Source of the DNA: Salinilacustrithrix flava
GTDB lineage: Bacteria; Actinomycetota; Acidimicrobiia; Acidimicrobiales; Salinilacustritrichaceae
Direction of reading: 5' to 3'
NCBI RefSeq assembly: GCF_041228405.1
Contig: NZ_CP133888.1
Coordinates: 2,108,001 to 2,172,000 of the forward strand
DNA length: 64,000 nt
This document shows, piece by piece, positions 7,669-16,603 of this stretch. Every line of letters begins with the position of its first letter. Within the stretch, counting starts at the first letter, position 1. Under the pieces are notes generated by a model. The model saw only the letters and a program-made list of their open reading frames with translations. It searched no databases and was not told where the DNA came from. Both the position numbers and the translations under genes were made by a program.

Positions 7669-8856
7669 TCAGAGCAGCGAGATGGCCTCGTGGGCGATGG
7701 TGATCTCCTCGTCGGTGGGCACGACCAGCACGTCGACCGCAGCGCCCTCCGGCGAGATCCGTCGGACGTCGTCGCCGCGCTCGACGTTGCGCTCGGGATC
7801 GACCCGGATCCCGAGCACGTCCAGCCCGGCGGCGACCCGGGCCCGCACCTCGGCGTCGTTCTCCCCGACGCCCGCGGTGAACGCGAGCACGTCGAGGCCC
7901 CCGAGCACGGCGGTGTACGCGCCCACGTACTTCTTGAGCCGGTGCACGTACACGTCGAGGCCGAGCCGGGCCGCCTCGTCGCCCTCGGCGGCGAGGCGGT
8001 GGACCTCGCGCATGTCGTTGTGGCCGGTGAGGCCGCGCATGCCGGAGCGGCGGTTGAGGAGCGCGTCCAGCTCGTCGATGCCCATGCCGGCGGAGCGGGC
8101 GAGGTGCAGCACCACCGCGGGATCGATGTCGCCGGTGCGGGTGCCCATGACCAGCCCCTCGAGCGGCGTGAGGCCCATCGAGGTGTCGACCGGCCGACCA
8201 CCGGCGATGGCCGACGCCGAGGCGCCGTTGCCCAGGTGCAGGACGATCTGGCGCAGGTCGGCGAGGTCCCGTCCGAGGAAGGCCGCTGCGGTGCGGGACA
8301 CGTACTGGTGGGAGGTGCCGTGGAAGCCGTACCGGCGGATGCCGTGCTGCTGGGCGACCTCGCGGTCGAGGGCGTAGGTGGCGGCGGCCGCCGGCAGGTC
8401 GTGGAAGAACGCGGTGTCGAAGACCGCGACGTGGGGGACGTCGGGCAGCAGCTCGCGTGCGACCTCGATGCCCGCGAGGTTGGCCGGGTTGTGCAGGGGG
8501 GCCAGCGGCGCCAGGCGCTCGATGGTGGCGAGCACGTCGTCGTCGATCAGGGCCGGCCCGGCGAACTCCTGCCCGCCCATCACCACCCGGTGGCCGACGG
8601 CGAGGACGTGCGCGTCGGCGAGGCGGGGCCCCACCTCGTCGAACAGGCCGATGACCGTCCGGAGCGCCTCCTGGTGCGAGCGCACGGTGGCGTGGCGCTC
8701 GGTCGTGGTGCCGTCGGCGTCGTGCTCGATGGTCGAGCTCGCCTCACCGATGCGGTCGACCAGGCCGACGGCCAGGCGGGACCCGTCCTCGGGGTCGACG
8801 AGCTGGTACTTGAGCGAGGACGACCCGGAGTTGAGGACGAGGACGGTCCCGCTCAC
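7669..8856 (-). CDS. ackA: Acetate kinase
   Basis: 395 residues. The N-terminus carries the phosphate-binding NSGSSSLKYQ motif (9-18), and HGTSHQYV and the LGNGAS adenine/phosphate loops are also present. It interconverts acetyl phosphate plus ADP with acetate plus ATP in the cytosol. The GTG start overlaps the pta stop in a GTGA arrangement (8853-8856), so translation is probably coupled. Together with Pta it forms the reversible acetyl-CoA/acetate branch used for overflow or acetate uptake. Confidence 0.95.
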   Translation of the reverse strand: MSGTVLVLNSGSSSLKYQLVDPEDGSRLAVGLVDRIGEASSTIEHDADGTTTERHATVRSHQEALRTVIGLFDEVGPRLADAHVLAVGHRVVMGGQEFAGPALIDDDVLATIERLAPLAPLHNPANLAGIEVARELLPDVPHVAVFDTAFFHDLPAAAATYALDREVAQQHGIRRYGFHGTSHQYVSRTAAAFLGRDLADLRQIVLHLGNGASASAIAGGRPVDTSMGLTPLEGLVMGTRTGDIDPAVVLHLARSAGMGIDELDALLNRRSGMRGLTGHNDMREVHRLAAEGDEAARLGLDVYVHRLKKYVGAYTAVLGGLDVLAFTAGVGENDAEVRARVAAGLDVLGIRVDPERNVERGDDVRRISPEGAAVDVLVVPTDEEITIAHEAISLL

Positions 8857-10940
8857 GAGCCCCGCTCGGCCTTCATGGCGTGGGCCTGGACCGCGGTGAT
8901 GGCGACGGTGTTGACGATGTCGCGCACGGTCGCCCCCCGGGACAGGTCGTTCACCGGCTTGTTCAGGCCCTGCAGCACCGGCCCGATGGCCACCGCGCCG
9001 GCCGAGCGCTGGACCGCCTTGTAGGTGTTGTTGCCGGTGTTGAGGTCCGGGAAGATGAACACCGTCGCCCGCCCGGCCACCGTGGACCCGGGCAGCTTGG
9101 CCTCTGCCACGGACGCATCGACGGCGGCGTCGTACTGCAGCGGCCCGTCCACGAGGAGGTCGGGGCGACGCTCCCGCACGAGCTCGGTGGCGGCCCGGAC
9201 CTTGTCCACCTCGGCCCCGGCGCCGGACGCCCCGGTGGAGTAGGAGAGCATCGCGATGCGGGGCTCGACGCCGAACTGGGCTGCGGTCGCCGCCGAGGAC
9301 ACGGCGATGTCGGCCAGCTGCCCGACGGTGGGCTCGGGGATGATCGCGCAGTCGCCGTAGACCAGCACCCGGTCGGCGAGGAGCATGAAGAACACCGAGG
9401 ACACGACCTTCGTGCCGGGGACGGTCTTGATGATCTCGAAGGACGGGGTGATCGTGTGGGCCGTGGAGTGCGCGGCGCCGGACACCATCCCGTCGGCCAG
9501 GTCGGCGTGCACCATCATCGTGCCGAAGTAGGAGACGTCGCGGACGATGTCGCGGGCGATCTCGACGTCGACGCCCTTGTGCGCCCGGAGGCGGGCGTAC
9601 TCCTCGGCGAAGCCGTCCACCAGCTCGGACGACCGGGGATCGATGATCCTGGCGCCGTCCACGTCGACGCCCGCCGCCGCGGCTCGGGCCCGGACCTCGG
9701 TCTCGTTGCCGAGCAGGGTCAGGTCCACGACGTGGCGCGACAGGAGGGTCGACGCCGCACGCAGCACGCGCTCGTCGTCGCCCTCGGGCATCACGATGTG
9801 CTGGCGGTGCCGGCGGGCCCGCTCGAGCAGCAGCGACTCGAACATCAGCGGGGTGACGACGGTGCTGCGGGGTACGTCGAGGGCGGCCACCAGGGCATCG
9901 GCATCGATGTGCTCCTCGAACACGCCGAGCGCGGTGTCGATCTTGCGCTGGCTGCTCCCCCCGAGCAGGCCGCGGGTGGACGCCACGGTGCGGGCGGCCT
10001 CGTAGGAGCTGAGCTCGGTGCTGATGATGGGGAGGTGCTCGTCGAGGCTGCGCACCAGCGACAGGACGTGCTCCGCCGGCCGGTAGCCGCCGTTGAGCAC
10101 GATGCCGGCCAGGCCCGGGAACCCGTCGGCAGCGTTGGCGGCGGCCAGCGCCACCAGCACGTCGGGCCGGTCGCCGGCCACGATGCAGAGCTGGCCGTCC
10201 ACCAGGCGTTCGAGCACGTGCTCGGCGTTCATGCCGCACACGAGCATGTCCTCGGCCTCTCGCTGGAGCATCCCGGCATCGCCGAAGAGGTGCTCCCCGT
10301 CGAGGGCGGCGAGCAGGTCGACCAGGAGCGGCGCGCTGAGCAGGGCGACCTCGGGCAGGGCCCAGGCCGGGATGCCGAGCTCGGTGAGGGCGGCATCGAC
10401 CGCGTCGCGCTGGGCTGGATCGCACCGGTTGGCCACCACACCGACCGTGGTGGCGTGGGCCTGGCCCAGCTCGGCCATGGCCAGGTCGACCAGGTGGGTC
10501 ACGTCGTTGGGGGTTCGCTCGTGCGCGCTGACGACGAGCAGGACGGGCGCGCCGAGGTTGGTGGCGATGCGGGCGTTGTAGGCGAGCTCGGTCGGGCCGG
10601 CCACATCGGTGTAGTCGGACCCGACGATCACCACGACCTCGCAGCGCTCCGCGACGTCGTGGTAGCGGTCGACGATGGTTGCCAGCGCGGCATCGGGGTC
10701 GCGGTGGACCTGGTCGTAGGTGACGCCGACGCTGTCCTCGGCCGGGATCTCGACGCCGTCGTGCTCGCACAGCATCGTGAGCAGCTGGTCGTCGGAGGCG
10801 GTGGTCGACCGGGTGATGGGCCGGAAGACGCCGACCCGGCGCACCCGCCTGGTGAGCTGGTCGAGGACGCCGAGCGCGACCACCGACTTGCCGGTGTGAC
10901 CCTCGGGTGAGGCGATGTAGACGCTGCGGGCCTCGGACAC
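8853..10940 (-). CDS. pta: Phosphate acetyltransferase (long form)
   Basis: 695 residues, the length of long, regulated Pta proteins. An N-terminal BioD-like P-loop domain (GHTGKS, 14-19) is followed by a middle DRTGG-type domain and a C-terminal acetyl/butyryl-transferase domain (roughly 370-690) ending in RDIVNTVAITAVQAHAM. It converts acetyl-CoA and phosphate to acetyl phosphate plus CoA. The GTG start has AGGAG seven nt upstream. It lies first in a two-gene operon with ackA. The regulatory N-terminal domain suggests allosteric control by metabolites, as known for enterobacterial Pta; this is family knowledge, not shown here. Confidence 0.93.
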   Translation of the reverse strand: MSEARSVYIASPEGHTGKSVVALGVLDQLTRRVRRVGVFRPITRSTTASDDQLLTMLCEHDGVEIPAEDSVGVTYDQVHRDPDAALATIVDRYHDVAERCEVVVIVGSDYTDVAGPTELAYNARIATNLGAPVLLVVSAHERTPNDVTHLVDLAMAELGQAHATTVGVVANRCDPAQRDAVDAALTELGIPAWALPEVALLSAPLLVDLLAALDGEHLFGDAGMLQREAEDMLVCGMNAEHVLERLVDGQLCIVAGDRPDVLVALAAANAADGFPGLAGIVLNGGYRPAEHVLSLVRSLDEHLPIISTELSSYEAARTVASTRGLLGGSSQRKIDTALGVFEEHIDADALVAALDVPRSTVVTPLMFESLLLERARRHRQHIVMPEGDDERVLRAASTLLSRHVVDLTLLGNETEVRARAAAAGVDVDGARIIDPRSSELVDGFAEEYARLRAHKGVDVEIARDIVRDVSYFGTMMVHADLADGMVSGAAHSTAHTITPSFEIIKTVPGTKVVSSVFFMLLADRVLVYGDCAIIPEPTVGQLADIAVSSAATAAQFGVEPRIAMLSYSTGASGAGAEVDKVRAATELVRERRPDLLVDGPLQYDAAVDASVAEAKLPGSTVAGRATVFIFPDLNTGNNTYKAVQRSAGAVAIGPVLQGLNKPVNDLSRGATVRDIVNTVAITAVQAHAMKAERGS

Positions 10941-10963
10941 TCGCTGGCTCCTCGTTCGCTCGA

Positions 10964-10993
10964 CGGTCGGCCCAGGTCTACCCGAGCCGACCG
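10964..10993 (-). terminator. Hairpin between LLM oxidoreductase gene and pta
   Basis: 8-bp arms CGGTCGGC / GCCGACCG with a 14-nt loop fall in the 57-bp gap between two minus-strand genes. It could terminate the upstream gene; a transcriptional start for pta would then lie between it and 10940. Confidence 0.45.
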
Positions 10994-10997
10994 GACC

Positions 10998-12008
10998 TCA
11001 GTCGGAGGAGCCGATCGTGGCCGGTGCGAGGTCCCACGCCTCGGCGAGCAGCGCGACCGAGCGGAGCCGGGCCTCGAGGGTCGGCGAGGCGTGCACCACG
11101 ATGAGCTCGTCGGCATCGGCGTGGGCCCGGAAGTCGAGCAGCTGGTCCCGCACCGTCGGAGGCTCGCCGACAGCGGAGTACCGCATCATCTCGGCGATCT
11201 GGCGGCCCTGCGGGGAGGCGAGCACGGCGTCGGCCTCCTCGTCGGTGAAGCGCCGCTCGCGCCCGAGGAACAGGGACACCCGGGCTCGCCGCACGCGGAG
11301 GTGCTGCTCGGCGGCGTCCTCGTCGCTGTCGGCGGCGATCACGTTCACGCCGGCGATCACGTGAGGCTCCTGCAGCTGCTCCGACGGGCGGAACTCGGTC
11401 CGGTACAGCGCCACCGCCTGCTCCAGCGCCTGCGGCGCGAAGTGCGACGCGAACGCGTAGGGGAGGCCGAGCATGGCGGCGAGCTGGGCGCCGAAGAGGG
11501 AGGATCCGAGGATGTAGAGGGGCACGTCGGTGCCCCGGCCCGGGATGGCGTTGACCCCCGGGATGCGGGTCTCGTCGCGCAGGTAGCCCTGCAGCTCGAG
11601 CACGTCCTGGGGGAACGAGTCGGAGGAGCGGGGGTCCCGGCGCAGCGCCCGCATCGTGTTCTGGTCGCTGCCCGGTGCCCGCCCGAGGCCGAGGTCGATG
11701 CGGCCGGGGTGGAGCGACTCGAGCGTCCCGAACTGCTCGGCGATCGTGAGGGGGGAGTGGTTCGGGAGCATGATCCCGCCGGCGCCGAGGCGGATCGAGC
11801 GGGTGTGGGCGGCCACGTGGGCGATCAGCACGCTGGTCGCCGACGAGGCGATGGTGGACATGTTGTGGTGCTCGGCGTACCAGACCCGCCGGTACCCGTG
11901 CTCCTCCGCTCGCTGCGCCAGCGCGACCGTGCCGGCCAGCGCATCCTGGGCGGTCTGGTCCCGGCCGATGAGGGCGAGGTCCAGGATGGAGAGGGGGACG
12001 CGGGTCAT
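10998..12008 (-). CDS. LLM class flavin-dependent oxidoreductase (luciferase-family group 1)
   Basis: 336 residues. The N-terminus VPLSILDLALIGRDQ, the YRRVWYAEHHNM segment and LGLGRAPGSDQ match the bacterial luciferase-like monooxygenase subfamily named luciferase family oxidoreductase group 1. Members use FMNH2 (or possibly F420) on unknown substrates; the fold is a TIM barrel and the protein is soluble. ATG at 12008 is preferred because homologues start just before the first beta strand; ATG at 12026 would add six residues. The M20 peptidase gene ends 29 bp upstream on the same strand, so they may be co-transcribed. Confidence 0.8.
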   Translation of the reverse strand: MTRVPLSILDLALIGRDQTAQDALAGTVALAQRAEEHGYRRVWYAEHHNMSTIASSATSVLIAHVAAHTRSIRLGAGGIMLPNHSPLTIAEQFGTLESLHPGRIDLGLGRAPGSDQNTMRALRRDPRSSDSFPQDVLELQGYLRDETRIPGVNAIPGRGTDVPLYILGSSLFGAQLAAMLGLPYAFASHFAPQALEQAVALYRTEFRPSEQLQEPHVIAGVNVIAADSDEDAAEQHLRVRRARVSLFLGRERRFTDEEADAVLASPQGRQIAEMMRYSAVGEPPTVRDQLLDFRAHADADELIVVHASPTLEARLRSVALLAEAWDLAPATIGSSD

Positions 12009-12037
12009 GCACGCGCCGAACAGCATCCGGTGCCGGG

Positions 12038-13312
12038 CTATTCCGCCCGGCCGCAGACGTCCAGCACGAGCAGGGCGAACGCCCGCGCGGCGGTGACGAC
12101 CTCGTCGACCGGCACCGACTCGTGGGGTCCGTGGGCCAGCTGCACGTCGCCGGGGCCGTACTGGACGGTGGGGATGCCGCCGAGTCCGGTGAGCAGGCGC
12201 AGGTCGCTGCCGTAGGGCGCGCCGTAGACCTCCTGGTCCGGGCTGCCGCCGGCGGCGCGGTGGGCGCGCTGGACCTCGTCGACCAGGTCCGAGCCCGGCG
12301 CGATGCGTCCGGAGGCGAACTGCCCGCCCCACCACTCGACCTCGACGGGGTGGTCGCGCAGCCAGGGGTCGTCGTCGCACGCGGCGGCGACCGCGGCCTC
12401 CAGCGACGCCCGAGCGTCCTCCACCGGCTCGCCGATGGCCACGCCGATGCGACCCTCGGCCACCAGCCGGTCGGGCACCGACGACGCCCAGTCGCCGGCC
12501 CGGACCGTGCCGAGGGACAGCGGGTGGGCGAGCTCCCAGCGGGCCGCGAGGGGATCGACCTGCTCGTGGCGCTGCCGCTCGAGCTCGGCGAGGGCGGCCA
12601 GCACGGGGACGAGCTTGTCGACGGCGCTCACGCCCTCGGCCCGCCGGGCGGCGTGGGTCGCCCGGCCCCGGATCGTCAGGCGGAAGGTGAGAGCGCCGGC
12701 GTTGGCCGGGATCACGTCGAGGTCGGTTGGCTCGGGGATGACGCAGGCGTCCGCCGACCAGCCCCGCTGCAGCAGGGCGAAGGTGCCGAGGCCGCCGTCC
12801 TCCTCGCCCTGCACCGGCGCGAGGAGCACGTCGCCCCGGAGCGCGACGTCGGCGGCGCGGACGGCCTGGACGGCCCAGTGGGCGGCGAGCAGTCCGGCCT
12901 TCATGTCGGCGCTGCCCCGGCCGTGGATCCGCCCGTCGCGGAGCGCTCCCGAGAACGGATCGTCCGACCAGGCGTCGGGGTCGCCGATCGGGACGACGTC
13001 GACGTGGCCGTCGAAGAGCAGGGTCGGGCCGTCCCCCGTGCCCGGGAGCCGCCCGACGAGGCCCCAGGCCTCCCGCCGTTCGACCTCGGCACCGGGGAAG
13101 TCGGGGTGGGACGTCGTGGCGTCGAGGTCGATGCGCCAGTGGTCGACCTCGAGGCCGCCGCGCTCGAAGCGCCGGGCCATCGCCTCCTGGGCCTCGTTCT
13201 CCGCGTCGGTGCCGCCGACGCTCGGGACGCACACGAGGTCGCGCACGTCCTGGATCATCGTGGGGACCAGCTCCTCGAGCCGGTCCAGCACCGCTGCCTG
13301 GTCGTCCTGCAC
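12038..13312 (-). CDS. M20 family metallopeptidase (ArgE/DapE/CPG2 type)
   Basis: 424 residues with the di-zinc motifs in order: DGHVDVVP, GRGSADMKAG, the catalytic GEEDGG, and a late ligand in LAHGPHESV. The family removes acyl or amino-acid groups from peptides and N-acyl amino acids. Candidates include N-acetylornithine deacetylase, succinyl-diaminopimelate desuccinylase and carboxypeptidase G2-like enzymes; sequence alone does not choose among them, and no arginine or lysine genes are adjacent. The GTG start has a GAGGAGG site upstream. It is divergent from an acyl-CoA dehydrogenase gene. Confidence 0.8.
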   Translation of the reverse strand: MQDDQAAVLDRLEELVPTMIQDVRDLVCVPSVGGTDAENEAQEAMARRFERGGLEVDHWRIDLDATTSHPDFPGAEVERREAWGLVGRLPGTGDGPTLLFDGHVDVVPIGDPDAWSDDPFSGALRDGRIHGRGSADMKAGLLAAHWAVQAVRAADVALRGDVLLAPVQGEEDGGLGTFALLQRGWSADACVIPEPTDLDVIPANAGALTFRLTIRGRATHAARRAEGVSAVDKLVPVLAALAELERQRHEQVDPLAARWELAHPLSLGTVRAGDWASSVPDRLVAEGRIGVAIGEPVEDARASLEAAVAAACDDDPWLRDHPVEVEWWGGQFASGRIAPGSDLVDEVQRAHRAAGGSPDQEVYGAPYGSDLRLLTGLGGIPTVQYGPGDVQLAHGPHESVPVDEVVTAARAFALLVLDVCGRAE

Positions 13313-13378
13313 CCTGACCTCCTCGGCGGCGCACCGTACCGATGCGTCAAGCGACCTGTGACCTCAGACCCTTCCGTC

Positions 13379-13405
13379 GACCGTGGCGGGCCGCGACCGT
13401 GGCGG
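13379..13405. repeat. Direct repeat in divergent promoter region
   Basis: GACCGTGGCGG occurs twice, at 13379-13389 and 13395-13405, with a 16-bp period. The second copy includes the putative -10 element (GACCGT) of the acyl-CoA dehydrogenase gene. It may be a regulator-binding site or chance in GC-rich DNA. Confidence 0.4.
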
Positions 13406-13406
13406 T

Positions 13407-14663
13407 GTGCTCCAGATGAACGTCCAACCCATCGCACGCGCCTCGGATCGCATCAACGAGGTGCGAGCCCTCACCGCGCAGATCGTGAACCGGGAGATCC
13501 TCCCGAACGAGAACATGATCTGGGCCGAGTCACGTGGCACCACGCTCACCGACGGGGAGCGCGAGGTCGCGAGGAAGACGCGGGAGCACATCAAGGACGT
13601 GGTCAAGCAAGCCGGGCTGTGGGCGCCCCACCTGCCGGCCGAGTACGGCGGCGCCGACCTCGACTTCCTCGAGCTCGCCTACATGTACGAGGTGCTCTCC
13701 TACGCCACCGGCGCGGCTGCGCTGTTCGGCGTGGTGGCGCCGAACTCCGGCAACCAGAAGATCCTGCTCAAGTACGGGACCGAGGAGCAGAAGCAGAAGT
13801 GGCTGATGCCCCTCATCGAGGGGACGATGGAGTCCGGCTTCTCGATGACGGAGCCGGATCAGCCGGGTTCGGACCCCCGCTCGATCAAGACCACCGCGCG
13901 GCGCGAGGGCGACGAGTGGGTGATCAACGGCCACAAGTGGTTCACGTCCAACGGCCTGCGGGCGGACTTCTACATCGTGATGTGCCGCACCGAGGACGCC
14001 GAGGGGGGCGCCGACCGCAACGCGTCGATGACCCAGATCATCGTCCCCACCGACACCCCCGGGGTCGAGATCGTGCGCGGCATCAACGTGTGGGGTCGGC
14101 CGAGCGACCACTGCGAGATCATCTACGACGACGTGCGGGTGCCGGTGGAGAACGCGCTGGGGGAGCGGGGCTCGGGCCACCAGGCCGCCCAGGATCGCCT
14201 CGGCGCCGGCCGGGTGTACCACTGCATGAACTCCATCGGGGCCATGTGGCGGGCGTTCGACCTGATGGTCGAGCGCACGACCGAGCGAGAGGTGCACGGC
14301 GGCCTGCTGGAGACCAAGCAGATGGTCCAGGGCATGATCGCCGACTCCTACATGGACCTGCAGTCGGCCCGGCTCATGACGATCGACTGCGCCGAGAAGA
14401 TGGCCGCCGGCCAGGACGCTCGCACCGACATCTCGGCCATCAAGGTCTTCGTGCCGGCCGCCTTCCACCGGGTCGTGGACCGGGCGATCCAGGTCTGGGG
14501 CGCCGCCGGCGTCACCGGGGACCTGCCCCTGTCGGCGATGTACACCGGGGCGCGGACGCTTCGCCTGGCGGACGGGCCAGACGAGGTGCACCGCATCCTC
14601 ATCGCCAAGAACATCCTCGGCCAGTACCGCGGTGCCGAGAAGGGCTGGGACTTCGGGAACTGA
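13407..14663 (+). CDS. Acyl-CoA dehydrogenase family protein
   Basis: 418 residues if started at GTG 13407, which has GACCGT exactly 6 nt upstream; ATG at 13416 is the alternative. The three-domain acyl-CoA dehydrogenase layout is present: N-terminal helical region to ~130, SGFSMTEPDQPGSDPRS and the HKWFTSNG flavin contact in the middle barrel, and a C-terminal helical domain with VWGAAGVTGDLPLS and PDEVHRILIAKNILG. The TEPxxxGSD variant resembles the longer-chain and FadE-like clades. The reaction is alpha,beta-dehydrogenation of an acyl-CoA. The stop codon lies in a hairpin shared with the convergent regulator gene. Confidence 0.85.
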   Translation: MLQMNVQPIARASDRINEVRALTAQIVNREILPNENMIWAESRGTTLTDGEREVARKTREHIKDVVKQAGLWAPHLPAEYGGADLDFLELAYMYEVLSYATGAAALFGVVAPNSGNQKILLKYGTEEQKQKWLMPLIEGTMESGFSMTEPDQPGSDPRSIKTTARREGDEWVINGHKWFTSNGLRADFYIVMCRTEDAEGGADRNASMTQIIVPTDTPGVEIVRGINVWGRPSDHCEIIYDDVRVPVENALGERGSGHQAAQDRLGAGRVYHCMNSIGAMWRAFDLMVERTTEREVHGGLLETKQMVQGMIADSYMDLQSARLMTIDCAEKMAAGQDARTDISAIKVFVPAAFHRVVDRAIQVWGAAGVTGDLPLSAMYTGARTLRLADGPDEVHRILIAKNILGQYRGAEKGWDFGN

Positions 14664-14680
14664 GCCGCTCAGCGCGGCTC
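14662..14680. terminator. Short bidirectional hairpin over two gene ends
   Basis: GAGCCGC (14662-14668) and GCGGCTC (14674-14680) form a 7-bp stem with a 5-nt loop. The stop codons of both converging genes lie within the structure, leaving only 5 bp between them. Confidence 0.6.
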
Positions 14681-15328
14681 GACGTGCATCCGCAGCTCGC
14701 AGGCCTCGTGCCGGGGGTCGCGTGCCACCAGCTCGTCGACGACGAGGCCGTCGGCGCCCTCGGTCATGCCCTGCGCGATGCCCAGGTGCATGGCGCAGAC
14801 CGTCTCGGGGTCCGTGGCCGCGGTGGCGATGAACGGGCACGCTCGCAGCGCCACCGTGAGCTCGTCACCCGTGCGCTGCAGCTCGGGGTCGAAGCCCTGG
14901 CGGGCGATGGTCTCGCAGACGGCGCCGACCATGGCCTCGGCGTCGCCATCGAGGTTCCGTGCCGCCGCCTCGCGACGCCCGGCTCGACGACCGACCTCGA
15001 CCGGCGTGTCGCCGGTGCGGATCACCTCCGACAGCATCTGGCTGAGCCGCTCGTAGGGGCCGACGACGCCCCAGCGGCTGTCGGCCGCGGCGTCCACGAC
15101 GTAGGTCAGGCGCGGACGGCCGGGACGCCCGGTGGCGGCGCGGGACTCGAGCACGAGGTCTGCGGCCACGAGCTTGGCCAGGTGCTGGCGGATGGCGTTG
15201 TGGTTCAGGCCGAAGTGCTCGGTGAGCGCGGCGACGTCCACCGGTTCGGGCGAGGCGGCGACCATGCGGAAGATCGCGTGGCGGGTGGGATCCCCCAGGG
15301 CCTTGGCCTGCTGCTGCAGCGTGTTCAT
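14669..15328 (-). CDS. SufR-like winged-helix regulator with conserved cysteines
   Basis: 219 residues. Residues ~1-80 form an ArsR/DeoR-like winged helix (GDPTRHAIFRMV, then LNHNAIRQHLAKLVAADLV), followed by a GRPGRPR wing. The C-terminal half has the COG2345-type cysteine pattern: Cys164 (RACPF), Cys178 (VCAMH) and Cys210 (ACELR), plus Cys138. In SufR such cysteines bind an Fe-S cluster that controls DNA binding. The gene is divergent from a membrane protein and cupin pair with an AT-rich shared promoter, so it probably controls them. Sensing of iron-sulfur status, oxygen or nitric oxide is inference. The ATG is preceded by a GAGAGG-like ribosome site. Confidence 0.7.
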   Translation of the reverse strand: MNTLQQQAKALGDPTRHAIFRMVAASPEPVDVAALTEHFGLNHNAIRQHLAKLVAADLVLESRAATGRPGRPRLTYVVDAAADSRWGVVGPYERLSQMLSEVIRTGDTPVEVGRRAGRREAAARNLDGDAEAMVGAVCETIARQGFDPELQRTGDELTVALRACPFIATAATDPETVCAMHLGIAQGMTEGADGLVVDELVARDPRHEACELRMHVEPR

Positions 15329-15362
15329 CGCATCGCACCTCTCGTGCCGGGCCCCCGCCGGG

Positions 15363-15391
15363 TTGACCGTCCTCGGACCCACCGATATTTT
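15363..15391 (+). promoter_or_regulatory. Promoter of the membrane protein-cupin operon
   Basis: A -35 TTGACC (15363-15368) and -10 TATTTT (15386-15391) have a 17-bp spacer. The -10 lies in ACCGATATTTTCCGGT, whose ACCG/CGGT ends are mirror images; this is the most AT-rich patch nearby and also a likely contact for the divergent SufR-like regulator. Confidence 0.55.
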
Positions 15392-15484
15392 CCGGTCACG
15401 GCTAGAACAATACCCCCCGATCGCACGACCCACCGGGTCGCCATCACGCAGCGCCAGGCCCGGCCCACGCTGCTGGCCGCGGCG

Positions 15485-16603
15485 GTGTTCGCCGTGGCCG
15501 CGCCGGTCACGGCCGTGCTGCCCCACGACACGGGCACGTGGCTGCCGCTGCACCTGCTGCTCGTCGGCGCCCTGCTGTCGGCCATCTCGGGCGCCACCCA
15601 GCTGCTGGCCGTCACGTGGTCGTCCTCGCCGGCACCCGCCGATGGGATCGTCGCGGCCCAGCGATGGTCGGTCGTCCTCGGCGCGCTGGGCGTGGCGACC
15701 GGGCGGGAGGTCGACCTCGATGCGGTGACCGGGGCCGGTGCGCTCCTGCTCGGGATCGGGCTGGTGCTGCTCGGCGCGATCCTGCTCGGCATCCGACGCC
15801 GGTCCTCGGTCGACCGGTTCCACCCGGCCATCGAGACCTACGTGGTCGCCGTCGGGTTCGGCGTCGTCGGCATCGCGATGGGGGCGGCGATCGCGGCGGG
15901 CGCCGCCGGCGACTGGTGGGGACGGCTGCGGGCAGCGCACCTCGCCGTGAACGTGCTCGGCCTCGTCGGCCTGGTCGTGGCCGGAACGCTGCCGTACTTC
16001 GTGGCCACGCAGGCCCGTGTGAAGATGTCCCGGCGGGCCCGGCCGGCTCGCGTCCGGGCCGGCACGGCGGTCCTGGCCGGGGCGACCGTCCTGGCCGCGG
16101 GCGGGCACCTCCTCGATCGACCGGGCATCGCGGCCGCCGGCCTGCTCGGGTACGCCGCCGGTCTCGTCGCCGTGGCGACCACCCTGCCCGTGCCGGGGCG
16201 ACGCCAGTTCCGGTGGGCCGGTCCCCGCCTGGTGCAGCTCGGCGTCGGCGGCCTGTGGTGGCTGGCGATGGTGGTCGCGCTGGCCGTCGTGCGGCTCACC
16301 GATGCCACGACCGAGGGCCGGGTGCTCGCCGCCCTGGCCGTGGGTGGCTTCGCCCAGATCCTCGTCGCCTCGCTCGCCTACCTCGGGCCGGTGCTGCGCG
16401 GCGGGGGCCACCAGCGCCTCACCGCCGGCTTCGCCACCACCGCGTCGTGGCCCGGGCTGGCCCTGGCCAACGTCGCCGCCGTCGCCCTCCTGGTCGACTG
16501 GCGAACGGCCGCCGTCGTGGCCGCCGGGCTGTGGGCCCTCGACACCGGTTGGCGCGGCGTGCGCCTGCTCACCGACCATGGGTCCGTGGAGCGACCTCGA
16601 TGA
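15485..16603 (+). CDS. Polytopic membrane protein, heme-copper/NnrS-like
   Basis: At least 372 residues with about ten hydrophobic helices. Histidine-bearing helices such as LPLHLLLVGALLS and AHLAVNVLGLVGLVVAGTLPYF, and the HVNxxG-like order, resemble the membrane domain of NnrS and the N-terminal domain of some actinobacterial copper oxidases, which bind heme. This assignment is tentative. GTG 15485 is the first conventional start after the promoter, but it would cut into the first helix (TLLAAAVFAVAAPVTAVL); the frame is open upstream with no ATG, GTG or TTG, so an unusual start is possible. It overlaps the cupin gene in an ATGA junction. Confidence 0.55.
   Translation: MFAVAAPVTAVLPHDTGTWLPLHLLLVGALLSAISGATQLLAVTWSSSPAPADGIVAAQRWSVVLGALGVATGREVDLDAVTGAGALLLGIGLVLLGAILLGIRRRSSVDRFHPAIETYVVAVGFGVVGIAMGAAIAAGAAGDWWGRLRAAHLAVNVLGLVGLVVAGTLPYFVATQARVKMSRRARPARVRAGTAVLAGATVLAAGGHLLDRPGIAAAGLLGYAAGLVAVATTLPVPGRRQFRWAGPRLVQLGVGGLWWLAMVVALAVVRLTDATTEGRVLAALAVGGFAQILVASLAYLGPVLRGGGHQRLTAGFATTASWPGLALANVAAVALLVDWRTAAVVAAGLWALDTGWRGVRLLTDHGSVERPR

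Noticed and set aside
10998..13334. A 778-codon minus-strand frame that could be read as a fused protein ending in the LLM oxidoreductase
   Set aside because: The upstream part is a shadow frame of the M20 peptidase gene; the LLM protein starts at 12008 where homology begins.
12122..16603. A 1493-codon plus-strand frame ending in the membrane protein
   Set aside because: It runs antisense or out of frame through four other genes; only the part after the promoter at 15363 has protein-like content.
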